A stretch of DNA of 64,000 nt from Geomonas ferrireducens (GCF_004917065.1 NZ_SSYA01000004.1:58357-122356), one strand, 5' to 3'; shown: positions 1 to 8,710, counted from the first letter of the stretch. Numbers and translations: made by a program. Notes: a model not told the origin generated them from the sequence alone.

Positions 1-156
1 ACCACGGCGAACTTCGACATGCAGCAGCACTACCGTCCGCTCACCAACGTCGTGAAGCGTCCGACTTCCGGCAAGAGCCACGGCTACACCGTAACCGGGC
101 ACCACGAGATCATGATCCCGCTCTTAGCGGCGGGGATACTGGACAGGATCGCCTAA
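1..156 (+). CDS. C-terminal fragment of an unrecognised protein
   Basis: The gene enters from the left edge; only the last 51 codons and a TAA stop are present. The visible tail contains FDMQQHYRPLTNVV and ends AAGILDRIA. I do not recognise the family. The codon use and GC content match the downstream chromosomal genes. Because the next chromosomal genes on the same strand (hldE, gmd, fcl) make LPS or capsule sugars, an envelope-polysaccharide role is possible, but that rests on location alone. Confidence 0.7.
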   Translation, partial: TTANFDMQQHYRPLTNVVKRPTSGKSHGYTVTGHHEIMIPLLAAGILDRIA

Positions 157-160
157 CCCA

Positions 161-188
161 GTTCAACGTTCAACGTTCGACGTTCAAG
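161..188 (+). repeat. heptad array, 4 x GTTCAAC, left arm of an inverted pair
   Basis: Four consecutive 7-bp units (GTTCAAC, GTTCAAC, GTTCGAC, GTTCAAG) start five bases after the stop of the preceding gene. The right-hand partner at 613-640 has four units of the complementary orientation. Together they bracket the four-helix-bundle gene. The pattern resembles the short tandemly repeated heptanucleotides (STRR) described in cyanobacteria. Confidence 0.9.
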
Positions 189-223
189 AAATCTTGCCTA
201 TTAGCCGAATAGGAGGTGACGTC

Positions 224-589
224 TTGAGAATAGAGCGCTTTGAAGATGTTGATTCGTGGAAACAAGCTCGTTTACCTGTGACGGATATCTATAAACTCCT
301 TGGCGAATGCAAGGATTATGGGTTCAAGGATCAGATACAACGAGCAGCCGTCTCGGTTATGTCCAATATTGCGGAAGGCTTTGACAGAGGCAGCAACCGG
401 GAACTTATTCAGTATCTCATCGTTTCCCGTGGGTCCGTTTCGGAGGTCAAGAGTCTTGCGTATGCCGGCTTGGATATCGGTTATTTCAGCCATGAATCGT
501 TTGAGGAAGTGATCATGCGCTGTAACCGGATCAGCAACACACTAAATGGATTCATCAGGTTCTTGAAGACGTCCCAACGCAAGGCATAG
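224..589 (+). CDS. four-helix bundle protein (23S rRNA intervening-sequence / S23 family)
   Basis: A 121-residue protein with the family hallmarks: an N-terminal FEDVDSWKQAR segment, then QIQRAAVSVMSNIAEGFDR and a C-terminal helix. These small helical proteins are often encoded inside 23S rRNA intervening sequences or as scattered single genes; their biochemical role is not settled. I chose the TTG at 224 because AGGAGGTGA at 211-218 sits at ideal spacing; an in-frame TTG at 194 has no such site. The gene is visibly more AT-rich than its neighbours and is enclosed by inverted heptad arrays (161-188 and 613-640), which suggests acquisition as a unit. No rRNA sequence is nearby. Confidence 0.9.
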   Translation: MRIERFEDVDSWKQARLPVTDIYKLLGECKDYGFKDQIQRAAVSVMSNIAEGFDRGSNRELIQYLIVSRGSVSEVKSLAYAGLDIGYFSHESFEEVIMRCNRISNTLNGFIRFLKTSQRKA

Positions 590-612
590 CCGGCCTGGAA
601 GAAGTTGCCGGC

Positions 613-640
613 GAACGTTGAACGTTGAACGCTGAACGTT
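613..640 (+). repeat. heptad array, 4 x GAACGTT, right arm of an inverted pair
   Basis: Four units (GAACGTT, GAACGTT, GAACGCT, GAACGTT) in the orientation complementary to the array at 161-188. A transcript covering both could fold into a long stem enclosing the four-helix gene. The array ends 14 bases before the hldE start codon, so it forms part of the hldE 5' region. Confidence 0.9.
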
Positions 641-654
641 TTTTGGGAGAAGTT

Positions 655-2118
655 ATGGATAGACGAGAAATAGAATCACTTTTCGAGCGCGCCGGATCGA
701 TTCGGGTGCTGGTCATCGGCGATCTCATGCTGGACGAGTATCTCTGGGGCAAGGCGGAGCGCATCTCGCCGGAGGCACCGGTACAGGTGGTCGAGGTGTC
801 CCATGAGGACCTGCGTCTTGGCGGCGCGGGCAACGTTGTCAACAACCTGATCGCCCTCGGGTGCCAGGTGGCGGTCTGCTCGGTGATCGGCGACGACGAG
901 GACGGAGAGCTGCTGTGCCGCGCCATGGAGGGAAAAGGCGTGGACCTCGCGGGGCTCTTCCAGGACCCCGAGAGAAAAACGAGCAAGAAGACCCGCGTGC
1001 TTGCCGCGCACCAGCAGATCGTGCGCATCGACCGGGAAACGAAGTCGGTGCTGGGCCTTGCGAGCGAGCGGGTGCTCCTCGACTACGTGGACGCCCACCT
1101 GGAGAGCTTCGACGTCGTCGTCGTCTCGGATTACATGAAAGGGGTGCTCACCCCGGCGGTCCTCACCGCCATCTGCAAAAAGGGACGCAAACTCGGCGTG
1201 CCGGTCGTCGTCGACCCGAAGGGGAACGACTTCGGCAAGTACCGCGGCGCCACCCTCCTTACCCCGAACCGCAAGGAGGCGGAGATCGCCTCGGGTGTCG
1301 CCATCACCGACATGACGTCGCTGGAAAAGGCGGCCGACACGATTCTCTCCGACCTCGAGCTCGATGCGCTCCTCATCACCCGCAGCGAAGCGGGGATGTC
1401 GCTCTTCCCGGCCCGCGGAGAGGCGGTGCACATCCCCACCGTGGCCCGCGAGGTGTTCGACGTGACCGGCGCGGGGGACACGGTGATCTCGGTCCTCTCC
1501 CTGGGGATCGCCTGCGGCCTCACCCTAGCCGACGCCGCCTGGGTGGCCAACGTCGCCGCCGGCATCGCGGTGGGCAAGCTCGGCACCTCCACGGTCTCCC
1601 CCGAGGAGATCGTGGTCGAGGCGGCGCACGGCCTGAGCGACAGCGACGCGAAGATCAAGAACCTCGACGTCCTTACCCACCTGATCGCCAAGGCGCGCGA
1701 GCGCGGCAAGAAGGTGGTCTTCACGAACGGCTGCTTCGACCTTTTGCACGTGGGGCACGTGAAGTACCTGCAGAAGGCGCGCGAGCTCGGGGACCTGCTG
1801 GTCGTGGGGGTCAACACGGACGCGTCGGTGCGCCGCCTTAAAGGGGAGGGGCGGCCGCTCATCCAGGAATCGGAGCGGGCGCACATCCTCGCGGCGCTTG
1901 GCTGCATCGATTACGTGGTGCTCTTTGACGAGGACACCCCGCTTGCCGTGATCGAGGCGCTGCGCCCGGCCGTGCTGGTCAAGGGGGGAGACTACAGCAT
2001 CGAGAACGTGGTCGGACGCGAGGTGGTCGAGGCCAACGGTGGCAGGGTCGCCCTCATCGAGTTCGTCGACGGCCGCTCCACTACCAGGATCATTGAAAAG
2101 ATACTCGCTTCGGGGTGA
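655..2118 (+). CDS. hldE: bifunctional heptose-7-phosphate kinase / heptose-1-phosphate adenylyltransferase
   Basis: A 487-residue two-domain enzyme making ADP-heptose for the LPS inner core. The PfkB-type kinase domain covers about residues 1-320 and carries the DVTGAGD anion-hole/catalytic motif near residue 270. The nucleotidyltransferase domain starts near residue 350 with FTNGCFDLLHVGH, whose HxGH motif binds nucleotide, and ends with the usual GRSTTRIIEKI. Length is typical of E. coli-type HldE. I chose the ATG at 655, preceded by GGGAGA; an upstream in-frame codon would place translation inside the heptad array. It lies 75 bp upstream of gmd on the same strand and is probably cotranscribed with it. 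Confidence 0.96.
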   Translation: MDRREIESLFERAGSIRVLVIGDLMLDEYLWGKAERISPEAPVQVVEVSHEDLRLGGAGNVVNNLIALGCQVAVCSVIGDDEDGELLCRAMEGKGVDLAGLFQDPERKTSKKTRVLAAHQQIVRIDRETKSVLGLASERVLLDYVDAHLESFDVVVVSDYMKGVLTPAVLTAICKKGRKLGVPVVVDPKGNDFGKYRGATLLTPNRKEAEIASGVAITDMTSLEKAADTILSDLELDALLITRSEAGMSLFPARGEAVHIPTVAREVFDVTGAGDTVISVLSLGIACGLTLADAAWVANVAAGIAVGKLGTSTVSPEEIVVEAAHGLSDSDAKIKNLDVLTHLIAKARERGKKVVFTNGCFDLLHVGHVKYLQKARELGDLLVVGVNTDASVRRLKGEGRPLIQESERAHILAALGCIDYVVLFDEDTPLAVIEALRPAVLVKGGDYSIENVVGREVVEANGGRVALIEFVDGRSTTRIIEKILASG

Positions 2119-2193
2119 AAGTGCGCCGGCAGGACTTGAGGTGTGCCGCTTCTATGCTATTCATTTTGAGTTCTTAATTTTTCCGGAGGGGCC

Positions 2194-3246
2194 ATGAAAA
2201 AAGCTTTTATCACGGGGATCACCGGGCAGGACGGCTCGTATCTGGCGGAACTTCTGCTCTCCAAGGGGTACGAGGTGCACGGCATGATCCGCCGCTCCTC
2301 CTCCTTCAACACCGGCAGGATCGATCACATCTACCGTGACCCGCACGAGGAGGATACCCGCCTCTTTCTCCATTACGGCGACCTGAACGACGCAAGTTCG
2401 ATCAACCGCCTGCTGCGTGAGATCCACCCCGACGAAATCTACAATCTGGGCGCCCAAAGCCATGTCCGCGTCTCCTTCGACGTCCCCGAGTACACCGGCG
2501 AGGTCGACGCGCTCGGCGCGGTGCGCATCCTTGAGGGGATCCGCGAGGCGGGGCTCAACACCCGCTTCTACCAGGCCTCCTCCTCGGAACTCTACGGCAA
2601 GGTGGTCGAGACGCCGCAACGCGAGACGACCCCCTTCTACCCCCGCTCCCCGTATGCCTGCGCCAAGGCGTACGCCTTCTACATCACCATGAACTACCGC
2701 GAGAGCTACGGCATGTTCGCCTGCAACGGTATCCTCTTCAACCACGAGTCGCCGCGCCGCGGCGAGACCTTCGTCACGAGGAAGATCACCCGCGCCGCCG
2801 CGCGCATAAAACTCGGGCTGCAGGAGCGCCTCTATCTGGGGAACCTCGAGGCGAAGAGGGACTGGGGCTTTGCCGGTGATTACGTGGAGGCGATGTGGCG
2901 CATGCTGCAGGCTGATAAGCCCGCCGACTACGTGGTGGCGACCGGGGAGACCCACAGCGTGCGCGAGTTCGCCGAGATCGTCTTCGGCAGCCTCGACATG
3001 CCGCTTTCCTGGGAGGGAGAGGGGGGAAAGGAAGTCGGCATCAACCGGGCCACCGGCAAGGTGGTCATCGAGATCGACCCGCGCTACTTCCGCCCCGCGG
3101 AGGTGGATCTGCTCCTTGGTGACGCGGGCAAGGCAAAACGTGAGCTCGGGTGGGAGCCGAAGACCTCTTTCTCCGAGCTGGTGCGGATGATGACGCAGGC
3201 CGACCTGGCCTACGCCGAAAGGGAGCAACGGGCGGATGGAAAATAA
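2194..3246 (+). CDS. gmd: GDP-mannose 4,6-dehydratase
   Basis: A 350-residue short-chain dehydrogenase converting GDP-D-mannose to GDP-4-keto-6-deoxymannose with bound NADP. The N-terminal Rossmann motif [14 protein letters not shown] and the [13 protein letters not shown] stretch are characteristic of Gmd. The catalytic YxxxK is in SPYACAKAY at about residues 154-158. A good Shine-Dalgarno (CCGGAGGGG) precedes the ATG. The stop overlaps the start of fcl by 11 bp, so the two are translationally coupled and together produce GDP-L-fucose. The alternative, a GDP-rhamnose pathway, is less likely given the neighbour. Confidence 0.96.
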   Translation: MKKAFITGITGQDGSYLAELLLSKGYEVHGMIRRSSSFNTGRIDHIYRDPHEEDTRLFLHYGDLNDASSINRLLREIHPDEIYNLGAQSHVRVSFDVPEYTGEVDALGAVRILEGIREAGLNTRFYQASSSELYGKVVETPQRETTPFYPRSPYACAKAYAFYITMNYRESYGMFACNGILFNHESPRRGETFVTRKITRAAARIKLGLQERLYLGNLEAKRDWGFAGDYVEAMWRMLQADKPADYVVATGETHSVREFAEIVFGSLDMPLSWEGEGGKEVGINRATGKVVIEIDPRYFRPAEVDLLLGDAGKAKRELGWEPKTSFSELVRMMTQADLAYAEREQRADGK

Positions 3247-4165
3247 CGCGAAGATCTTCGTCGCCGGCCATCGCGGCCTGGTCGGGTCCGCCCTGGTGCG
3301 GGAACTGGAGCGTCGCGGCTTTTCAAACCTCGTGCTGCGTAAAAGCTCCGAAGTCGACCTGCGCGACCAGGCGGCGGCGCGCGCCTTCTTCGAGGCGGAA
3401 CGCCCCGATTACGTCCTCCTGGCCGCCGCCAAGGTGGGGGGGATCGTCGCCAACAACAGCTTTCCGGCCGACTTCATCTACGACAACCTGATGATCCAGA
3501 ACAACGTGATCCACTCGAGCTACTTAGTCGGCGTGAAAAAGCTCCTCATGCTCGGCTCCACCTGCATCTACCCGAAGCTCGCGCCGCAGCCGATCCGGGA
3601 GGAGTCCCTGCTCACCGGGCCGCTCGAACCGACTAACGAGCCGTACGCCATCGCGAAGATCGCCGGCATCAAGATGTGCCAGTCCTACAACCGCCAGTAC
3701 GGCACCAGGTTCATCTGCGCCATGCCGACCAACCTCTACGGCCCGAACGACAACTTCGACCTGACCACCTCCCACGTGCTCCCCGCCCTCATCCGCAGGT
3801 TCCACGAGGCGAAGGCGGCGGGTGCCGCTGATGTCACCATCTGGGGGACCGGCACCCCGTACCGCGAGTTCGTGCACGTGGACGACGTGGCCCGCGCCTC
3901 GCTCTTTCTCATGGAGCGCTACGAGGGGTGGGACCCGGTGAACGTGGGGAGCGGGCAGGAACTCACCATAGGGGATCTGGCGAAGAAGATCGCCGCCGTC
4001 GTAGGCTTCACCGGAAAGATCCTCTTCGACAGCTCCAAGCCCGACGGCACCCCCCGAAAACTCTGCGACGTGAGCCGGATTCACGAACTCGGCTGGCGCC
4101 ACGAGATCGAACTCGACGAGGGGCTCGCGAGCACCTACCGTTGGTACCTGGAAAACCACGCCTGA
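3236..4165 (+). CDS. fcl: GDP-L-fucose synthase
   Basis: A 309-residue epimerase/reductase that converts the Gmd product into GDP-L-fucose. The NADP-binding [10 protein letters not shown] motif is at the N terminus, [14 protein letters not shown] is the characteristic second block, and the catalytic YxxxK is in PYAIAKIAG at about 137-141. The length fits WcaG/Fcl. It overlaps gmd by 11 bp. The pair supplies fucose or a related 6-deoxyhexose for O-antigen, capsule or exopolysaccharide; no glycosyltransferase using it is in the window. Confidence 0.96.
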   Translation: MENNAKIFVAGHRGLVGSALVRELERRGFSNLVLRKSSEVDLRDQAAARAFFEAERPDYVLLAAAKVGGIVANNSFPADFIYDNLMIQNNVIHSSYLVGVKKLLMLGSTCIYPKLAPQPIREESLLTGPLEPTNEPYAIAKIAGIKMCQSYNRQYGTRFICAMPTNLYGPNDNFDLTTSHVLPALIRRFHEAKAAGAADVTIWGTGTPYREFVHVDDVARASLFLMERYEGWDPVNVGSGQELTIGDLAKKIAAVVGFTGKILFDSSKPDGTPRKLCDVSRIHELGWRHEIELDEGLASTYRWYLENHA

Positions 4166-4329
4166 CCTGTTAATTTTTCCGACATCCTGCCGTGTCGCCC
4201 GCCCCGGTTTGATCGGGTCGGGCGCCCCTCACCCGTAACGCCGCCCCCGCATCTCCCGCGCCGTGAACCGTCGTTTTTTTGCCTTTTTCAATCTTTGTGC
4301 CAAAACTTTCAATGCGCAACAAAATGCGC

Positions 4330-4358
4330 TTTACAGTGAATTTCTTAGATGCTATACT
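4330..4358 (+). promoter_or_regulatory. sigma-70 type promoter of the lpt operon
   Basis: TTTACA (4330-4335), a 17-base spacer and TATACT (4353-4358) form a near-consensus promoter. The expected start site near 4365 lies only about 7 bases before the lptC ATG at 4372, so the mRNA would have almost no leader. The rest of the gap 4166-4329 shows no gene. Confidence 0.7.
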
Positions 4359-4371
4359 TTGCCTCGAAATC

Positions 4372-4944
4372 ATGCATAACTTCAATAATTTCAAGCGATT
4401 CCTCGGCGTCCTGGCAGTAGTTGCCTCCCTGTTGGTGATAGCCACCATAGTTTTCCGAATGCAGCAGGAAGTTGCGCCCAAGCTCGCGGTGCGCAAGCTT
4501 CCCGTGCAGGTGGATGTCTCCCTGCAGAAGTTCCATTACACGGAAACCAAACAGGGGGCTAAACGGTGGGAGCTCACCGCGGACCGGGCCGAGTATAACA
4601 AGAAAGCCGACATCTCCTACCTGACCGGGGTGCGGATGCTGGTGCACGGCGCGGGCGGCGTGGGCGATCTCGAGATCACCGCGCAGCACGCCGAGTACCA
4701 TAACGGCACCAGGGATATCGCCCTCATCGGAGACGTGAGGGGGAAGAGCGACAAGGGGTACGGCTTCTTTGCCCCCCGCGTCAACTACATCGCGGCACGC
4801 ACCCTCTTGACGACTGCGGAGCGGGTCAGGCTCACCGATGTCGGGAGCCAGTTGGAAGGAACGGGAATGGAGTATCAGGCGCAGACGAGGAAGTTCAGGC
4901 TGATGAAAGATGTAACCGCACTGTACCGGCAGGAGGGGAAATGA
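4372..4944 (+). CDS. lptC: LPS export ABC transporter periplasmic protein LptC
   Basis: A 190-residue inner-membrane-anchored periplasmic protein that relays LPS from LptB2FG to LptA. One N-terminal membrane helix (FLGVLAVVASLLVIATIVF) is followed by a beta-rich LptC/OstA-like domain (KRWELTADRAEYNKKADISYL). The ATG at 4372 keeps the helix near the N terminus, but no Shine-Dalgarno is visible and a strong promoter ends 13 bases upstream, so initiation may be leaderless. It overlaps lptA by 4 bp (ATGA) and starts the lptC-lptA-lptB operon. LptF/LptG are not in the window. Confidence 0.88.
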   Translation: MHNFNNFKRFLGVLAVVASLLVIATIVFRMQQEVAPKLAVRKLPVQVDVSLQKFHYTETKQGAKRWELTADRAEYNKKADISYLTGVRMLVHGAGGVGDLEITAQHAEYHNGTRDIALIGDVRGKSDKGYGFFAPRVNYIAARTLLTTAERVRLTDVGSQLEGTGMEYQAQTRKFRLMKDVTALYRQEGK

Positions 4945-5441
4945 TGCGACGTATCCTCTTCGGTTCGGTTCTCGCTCTCTCGCTCTTCGCGGCGGCGGCC
5001 TTCGGCGCCCAGGCGACGGGGAGCAGCAAAGAGCCTTTAAAAGTAAAGTCCGACACGCTTACCACCGATAATGAGAAAAAGACCGCCACCTTCGAGGGGA
5101 AAGTGGTCGCCCGCCAGGGGGACATGACGCTCTACGCGGACCGTCTCGTCGTCTCCTACAGCGGCCCCGGCAACGAGGTGAGCCAGGTCGAGGCCTTCGG
5201 CAACGTTCGCATCGTACAGCAGGAGCGGCAGGCGACCGGCGCCCACGGCGTGTACGACCCGAAGACGGCACGTATCACCCTGGACGGCAACCCGAGGGTG
5301 GTATCCGGTGAAGACGTCGTCACCGGAAAGGTCATCGTATATTACGTGAACGAGCAGAAAAGCGTTGTCACCAGCGGTCCGAAGGAGCGGGTGGAAGCGG
5401 TCATCCATCCGGGGGGTAAAGATGCCGGGCAGAAGCGGTAG
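4941..5441 (+). CDS. lptA: LPS periplasmic bridge protein LptA
   Basis: A 166-residue exported protein of the OstA/LptA family that forms the periplasmic filament carrying LPS. A signal peptide ([23 protein letters not shown]) is followed by the jelly-roll repeats, visible as [21 protein letters not shown] and [19 protein letters not shown] lies just before the ATG. It overlaps lptC upstream by 4 bp and lptB downstream by 20 bp, consistent with tight coupling of the export machine's components. Confidence 0.93.
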   Translation: MMRRILFGSVLALSLFAAAAFGAQATGSSKEPLKVKSDTLTTDNEKKTATFEGKVVARQGDMTLYADRLVVSYSGPGNEVSQVEAFGNVRIVQQERQATGAHGVYDPKTARITLDGNPRVVSGEDVVTGKVIVYYVNEQKSVVTSGPKERVEAVIHPGGKDAGQKR

Positions 5442-6159
5442 CACCCTCTACACCAAGGGGCTCGCCAAGGGTTTCAACAAGCGGATGGTGGTGAAGGGGG
5501 TCGACCTCGAGCTCCACTCCGGAGAGGTGGTGGGGCTTTTGGGGCCCAACGGCGCCGGCAAGACCACCACTTTCTACATGGTGGTGGGGCTCACCAGGCC
5601 GGACGAGGGGGAGGTCTTCCTCGACGGCGACCCGATCACCGGGCTCCCCATGTACCAGCGGGCGCGGCGCGGCATCAGCTACCTGCCGCAGGAGCCGTCC
5701 GTGTTCCGGCGCCTGACGGTGAGGGACAACCTCCTGGCCGTTTTGGAGACCATGGATCTCACCCCGGTAAGGCGCCGCGAGCGCGTCGAGGAGCTTCTCG
5801 CCGAGTTTCGCATCGGCCACATCGCTGGGAGCCGCGGCTACGCCCTCTCCGGCGGGGAGAGGCGCCGCGTCGAGATCGCCCGGGCGCTTGCCACCGATCC
5901 CGCCTTCATCCTTTTGGATGAGCCGTTTGCGGGGATCGATCCGATCGCGGTGATCGACATCCAGAGCATCATCACCGCGTTGAAGGAGAAGGGGCTCGGG
6001 GTTCTCATTTCCGACCACAACGTCCGCGAGACCCTCGGTGTATGCGACAAGGCCTACATCATGAACGCGGGCGAGGTGCTCGAAGTAGGCGATCCGGTGC
6101 AGATTTCCCAGAGCAAGAAGGCGCGCGAGATCTATCTCGGGGACAAGTTCAGGCTGTAA
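5422..6159 (+). CDS. lptB: LPS export ABC transporter ATP-binding protein LptB
   Basis: A 245-residue ABC ATPase that powers LPS extraction from the inner membrane. Visible motifs are Walker [11 protein letters not shown], the Q-loop in [10 protein letters not shown], the signature [10 protein letters not shown], Walker [14 protein letters not shown] and the switch histidine in [19 protein letters not shown] is typical of LptB rather than other ABC ATPases. I chose the ATG at 5422, which has GGGGGG upstream and lies inside the end of lptA. It is the last gene of the lpt operon before the rpoN leader. Confidence 0.95.
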   Translation: MPGRSGSTLYTKGLAKGFNKRMVVKGVDLELHSGEVVGLLGPNGAGKTTTFYMVVGLTRPDEGEVFLDGDPITGLPMYQRARRGISYLPQEPSVFRRLTVRDNLLAVLETMDLTPVRRRERVEELLAEFRIGHIAGSRGYALSGGERRRVEIARALATDPAFILLDEPFAGIDPIAVIDIQSIITALKEKGLGVLISDHNVRETLGVCDKAYIMNAGEVLEVGDPVQISQSKKAREIYLGDKFRL

Positions 6160-6170
6160 ACCGAAAGAAC

Positions 6171-6198
6171 GTTCAACGTTCAGCGTTCAATGTTCTAG
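6171..6198 (+). repeat. heptad array, 4 x GTTCAAC-like, left arm
   Basis: Units GTTCAAC, GTTCAGC, GTTCAAT and GTTCTAG begin 12 bases after the lptB stop. The partner array in opposite orientation is at 6329-6376. The 130 bp between them contain a TATAAT and a hairpin but no gene. Confidence 0.88.
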
Positions 6199-6240
6199 TA
6201 AGAAAAGACGAATGACGGTTTCTATTGCAGCGGAGTGCGC

Positions 6241-6246
6241 TATAAT
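6241..6246 (+). promoter_or_regulatory. possible -10 element for rpoN
   Basis: A perfect TATAAT lies inside the cargo of the second inverted heptad pair. No convincing -35 is present at 16-18 bases upstream, so this is a weak call. If active, it would produce a leader containing the hairpin at 6255-6283 and the seven-unit heptad array before rpoN. Confidence 0.35.
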
Positions 6247-6254
6247 GAGATCAA

Positions 6255-6283
6255 AGCTTGGCGTTCTTCATGAACTCCAAGCT
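6255..6283 (+). other. hairpin between inverted heptad arrays
   Basis: AGCTTGG (6255-6261) pairs with CCAAGCT (6277-6283), and inside it GTTC (6263-6266) pairs with GAAC (6272-6275). There is no T-run, so it is not an intrinsic terminator. It may be a leader structure of rpoN or the core of the repeat-bounded element. Confidence 0.55.
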
Positions 6284-6328
6284 AAGATCTGCGGCGGCAA
6301 GCGTTAAGGAAACGAAGAACTTGCAACA

Positions 6329-6376
6329 AACGTTGAACGTTGAACGTTGAACGTTGAACGTTGAACGTTGAACGGG
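6329..6376 (+). repeat. heptad array, about 7 x GAACGTT, right arm
   Basis: AACGTT followed by five perfect GAACGTT units and a final GAACGGG. It is the longest array in the window and faces the array at 6171-6198 in inverted orientation. It ends 23 bases before the rpoN start. Near-perfect units suggest recent expansion or ongoing slippage. Confidence 0.92.
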
Positions 6377-6399
6377 TTTCAAGACGTCAGTGAGGATTT

Positions 6400-7947
6400 A
6401 TGGCAATTGAGATGCGCCAGCAGATGAAGATGAGTCAGCAACTGGTGATGACCCCCCAGTTGCAGCAGGCCATCAAGCTGCTCCAGCTCTCCCGGCTGGA
6501 ACTCCAGGACGTGGTGCGGCAGGAGCTGGAAGAGAACCCGATCCTTGACGAGGTGATCGAACAGGAGGAGGTGCGCGAGCCCGAGCAGCTCGAACTGCGC
6601 GAGAAGGAGTCCGAACCGGAGGCTGCCGCAAGCGACTTCCAGGAGGTGCGCGCCGGCGAGGAAACCCGCGAGGCCGACTGGGACTCCTACATCGACGGCT
6701 ACAACTACAGCTCCGGCGAGCAGTACTACGACGACGAGGACCGTCCCTCTTTCGAGAATCTCCTCACCAAAAAATCGACCCTTTTCGACCACCTTATCTG
6801 GCAGTTAAGCCTCACCCGCCTCACCGACCGTGAGATGGCGATAGGGGCCGAGATCATAGGGAACATCGACGAGGACGGCTACCTGCGCGCCGGGCTCGAC
6901 GACGTGGCGCAGGCCTGCGTGCAGGCTACCCCCTTCCGCGAGGAGGCGCTCGAGTGGGGCGGTGTCGCCGGCAACGCACCGGATGAGCAGGTGAACGACG
7001 CGCTGGACGGCTACGCCGGGAGCGTCCTCGTGCCGCTCGTCGATGCCGTGCTCAAAAGGGTTCAGGAGTTCGACCCGGTCGGCGTCGGTGCCCGCGACCT
7101 GCGCGAGTGCCTGCTTTTGCAGGTGGCGAACCTCGGTATGGGGGGAAGCCTCGTCGAGGCGCTTCTGCGCGACCACCTGAAGGACCTGGAAAGCCACAAG
7201 TACAAGCAGGCCGCCAAGGTGCTCGGGGTGGATGTGAACGACATCCTCGCCGCCACGCGCATCATCGCCGAGCTCGACCCGAAGCCGGGGCGCGTCTTCG
7301 GCAGCGACGACGTACAGTACATCTCGGCCGACATCTTCGTGCACAAGGTCGGCGACGAGTACGTGGTGATGCTTAACGACGAGGGGATGCCGAACCTGAG
7401 GATCAACCCGCTCTACGCCCCGGACGCCAAGGCGAGCCGACCGGTGGACAAGGTGGCCGAGGACTACATCGGCGAGAAGATGCGCTCCGCCATCTGGCTC
7501 ATCAAGAGCATCCAGCAGCGCCAGCGCACCATCTTCAAGGTGGCCAAAAGCATCGTGAAGTTCCAGCGCGACTTCCTGGACCGCGGCATCGAGCACCTGC
7601 GCCCGCTGGTTTTGCGCGACATCGCCGAGGACATCGGCATGCACGAGTCCACCATCAGCCGCGTCACCACCAACAAGTACATGCAGACCCCCCAGGGGCT
7701 CTTCGAACTTAAGTACTTCTTCAACTCGGGGATCTCCACCGGCGAGGGGGATTTCATCGCCTCGGAGAGCGTGAAGAGCAAGATCAAGGATCTCGTCGAC
7801 AACGAGGACCCCAAGCGCCCCTATTCGGACCAGCGCCTGGCCGAGCTCCTCTCCGACCACAACATCGTCATCGCGCGGCGCACCGTCACCAAGTACCGCG
7901 AGATGCTCCGTATCGGCTCCTCCTCGGAGCGCAAGAAGCATTTCTAA
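6400..7947 (+). CDS. rpoN: RNA polymerase sigma-54 factor
   Basis: A 515-residue sigma-54. Region I is the glutamine/leucine-rich start (RQQMKMSQQLVMTPQLQQAIKLLQ), which contacts activators. An acidic region II follows (EQEEVREPEQ, YYDDEDRPSF), then the core-binding domain, the HTH around ESTISRVTTNK, and the RpoN box ARRTVTKYRE near the C terminus that reads the -24 element. The order rpoN-hpf-hprK-rapZ-PTS downstream matches the conserved proteobacterial rpoN/PTS-Ntr locus. The start at 6400 follows AGTGAGGATTT. Confidence 0.97.
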   Translation: MAIEMRQQMKMSQQLVMTPQLQQAIKLLQLSRLELQDVVRQELEENPILDEVIEQEEVREPEQLELREKESEPEAAASDFQEVRAGEETREADWDSYIDGYNYSSGEQYYDDEDRPSFENLLTKKSTLFDHLIWQLSLTRLTDREMAIGAEIIGNIDEDGYLRAGLDDVAQACVQATPFREEALEWGGVAGNAPDEQVNDALDGYAGSVLVPLVDAVLKRVQEFDPVGVGARDLRECLLLQVANLGMGGSLVEALLRDHLKDLESHKYKQAAKVLGVDVNDILAATRIIAELDPKPGRVFGSDDVQYISADIFVHKVGDEYVVMLNDEGMPNLRINPLYAPDAKASRPVDKVAEDYIGEKMRSAIWLIKSIQQRQRTIFKVAKSIVKFQRDFLDRGIEHLRPLVLRDIAEDIGMHESTISRVTTNKYMQTPQGLFELKYFFNSGISTGEGDFIASESVKSKIKDLVDNEDPKRPYSDQRLAELLSDHNIVIARRTVTKYREMLRIGSSSERKKHF

Positions 7948-8013
7948 CGCGGACACCGCCGTCGGCGGCGGCGGGCGAGTCGCGTGTATTGACAATAAAG
8001 GGAGGTACTTCGT

Positions 8014-8562
8014 ATGCAGATAACCACGACATTCAGGCACATGGAACCGAGCGAAGCCCTGAAAAGCTACGCTGAGGAGAAGCTGGAGAGGGTTAAGAAA
8101 TATATCGACGACCCGATCGTCGTCCAGGTCTTTTTGACCGTGGAAAAGATCCGCCACATGGCCGAGGTGACCATTACCGCCAAAGGGATCACCATCAAGG
8201 CCGCGGAAGAGACCAACGACATGTACGCCTCCATCGACGCGGTATCCGACAAGATCGAGCGTCAGCTGCGCCGCTTCAAGGAGCGCATCAAGGCGCACAA
8301 GCCGGCCCCCGACGCCCGCGAGCGCCAGGTGCAGAAGGCGATCGTTCAGGCCCAGGGGATCGAGGAAGGGACCCAGGCTCCGGTCATCATCAAGACCAAG
8401 AGTTTCACCATGAAGCCCATGTCCGTCGAGGAGGCGGTGATGCAGATGGAACTTCTGCACAAGGACTTCCTGGTTTATACCGAGTCTTCCACCGAAACCA
8501 TCAACGTGGTTTACCGCAGAAAGGACGGCAACTACGGCCTCATCTCTCCGGAGAACCCGTAG
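8014..8562 (+). CDS. hpf: ribosome hibernation promoting factor, long form
   Basis: A 182-residue protein. The N-terminal S30AE/YfiA-like domain (MQITTTFRHMEPSEALKSYAEEKLERV) binds the 30S decoding region. A linker near residues 95-125 leads to a C-terminal dimerisation domain (KSFTMKPMSVEEAVMQMELLHKDFLVY). That second domain marks the long form, which dimerises 70S ribosomes to 100S. AGGGAGG precedes the ATG. It sits between rpoN and hprK as in many proteobacteria; a likely terminator follows it. Confidence 0.95.
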   Translation: MQITTTFRHMEPSEALKSYAEEKLERVKKYIDDPIVVQVFLTVEKIRHMAEVTITAKGITIKAAEETNDMYASIDAVSDKIERQLRRFKERIKAHKPAPDARERQVQKAIVQAQGIEEGTQAPVIIKTKSFTMKPMSVEEAVMQMELLHKDFLVYTESSTETINVVYRRKDGNYGLISPENP

Positions 8563-8656
8563 TAACTTCCTGACATCTCGATAGCTCCCCGGGGATTTCC
8601 TCGGGGACAAGGAAGCGAGGGGAGGCGTCCCCGTGGCGCCTCCCGTTGCGATAACG

Positions 8657-8675
8657 GCCCCTTGCGGGGCTTTTC
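8657..8675 (+). terminator. intrinsic terminator-like hairpin between hpf and hprK
   Basis: GCCCC (8657-8661), a TTGC loop and GGGGC (8666-8670) are followed by TTTTC. The stem is short, so read-through into hprK is likely. It argues against an hprK start upstream of 8657. Confidence 0.5.
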
Positions 8676-8710
8676 GCTTGCACGGGGGAAGGGTCGCAGC
8701 ATTGACAAGC

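Noticed and set aside
861..1841. 326-codon plus frame inside hldE
   Set aside because: Out-of-frame shadow of hldE, Arg/Gly-rich, without start signals.
8633..8710. N-terminal extension of hprK from GTG
   Set aside because: The extension covers a terminator-like hairpin and encodes no conserved sequence; HprK homologues start near 8711.
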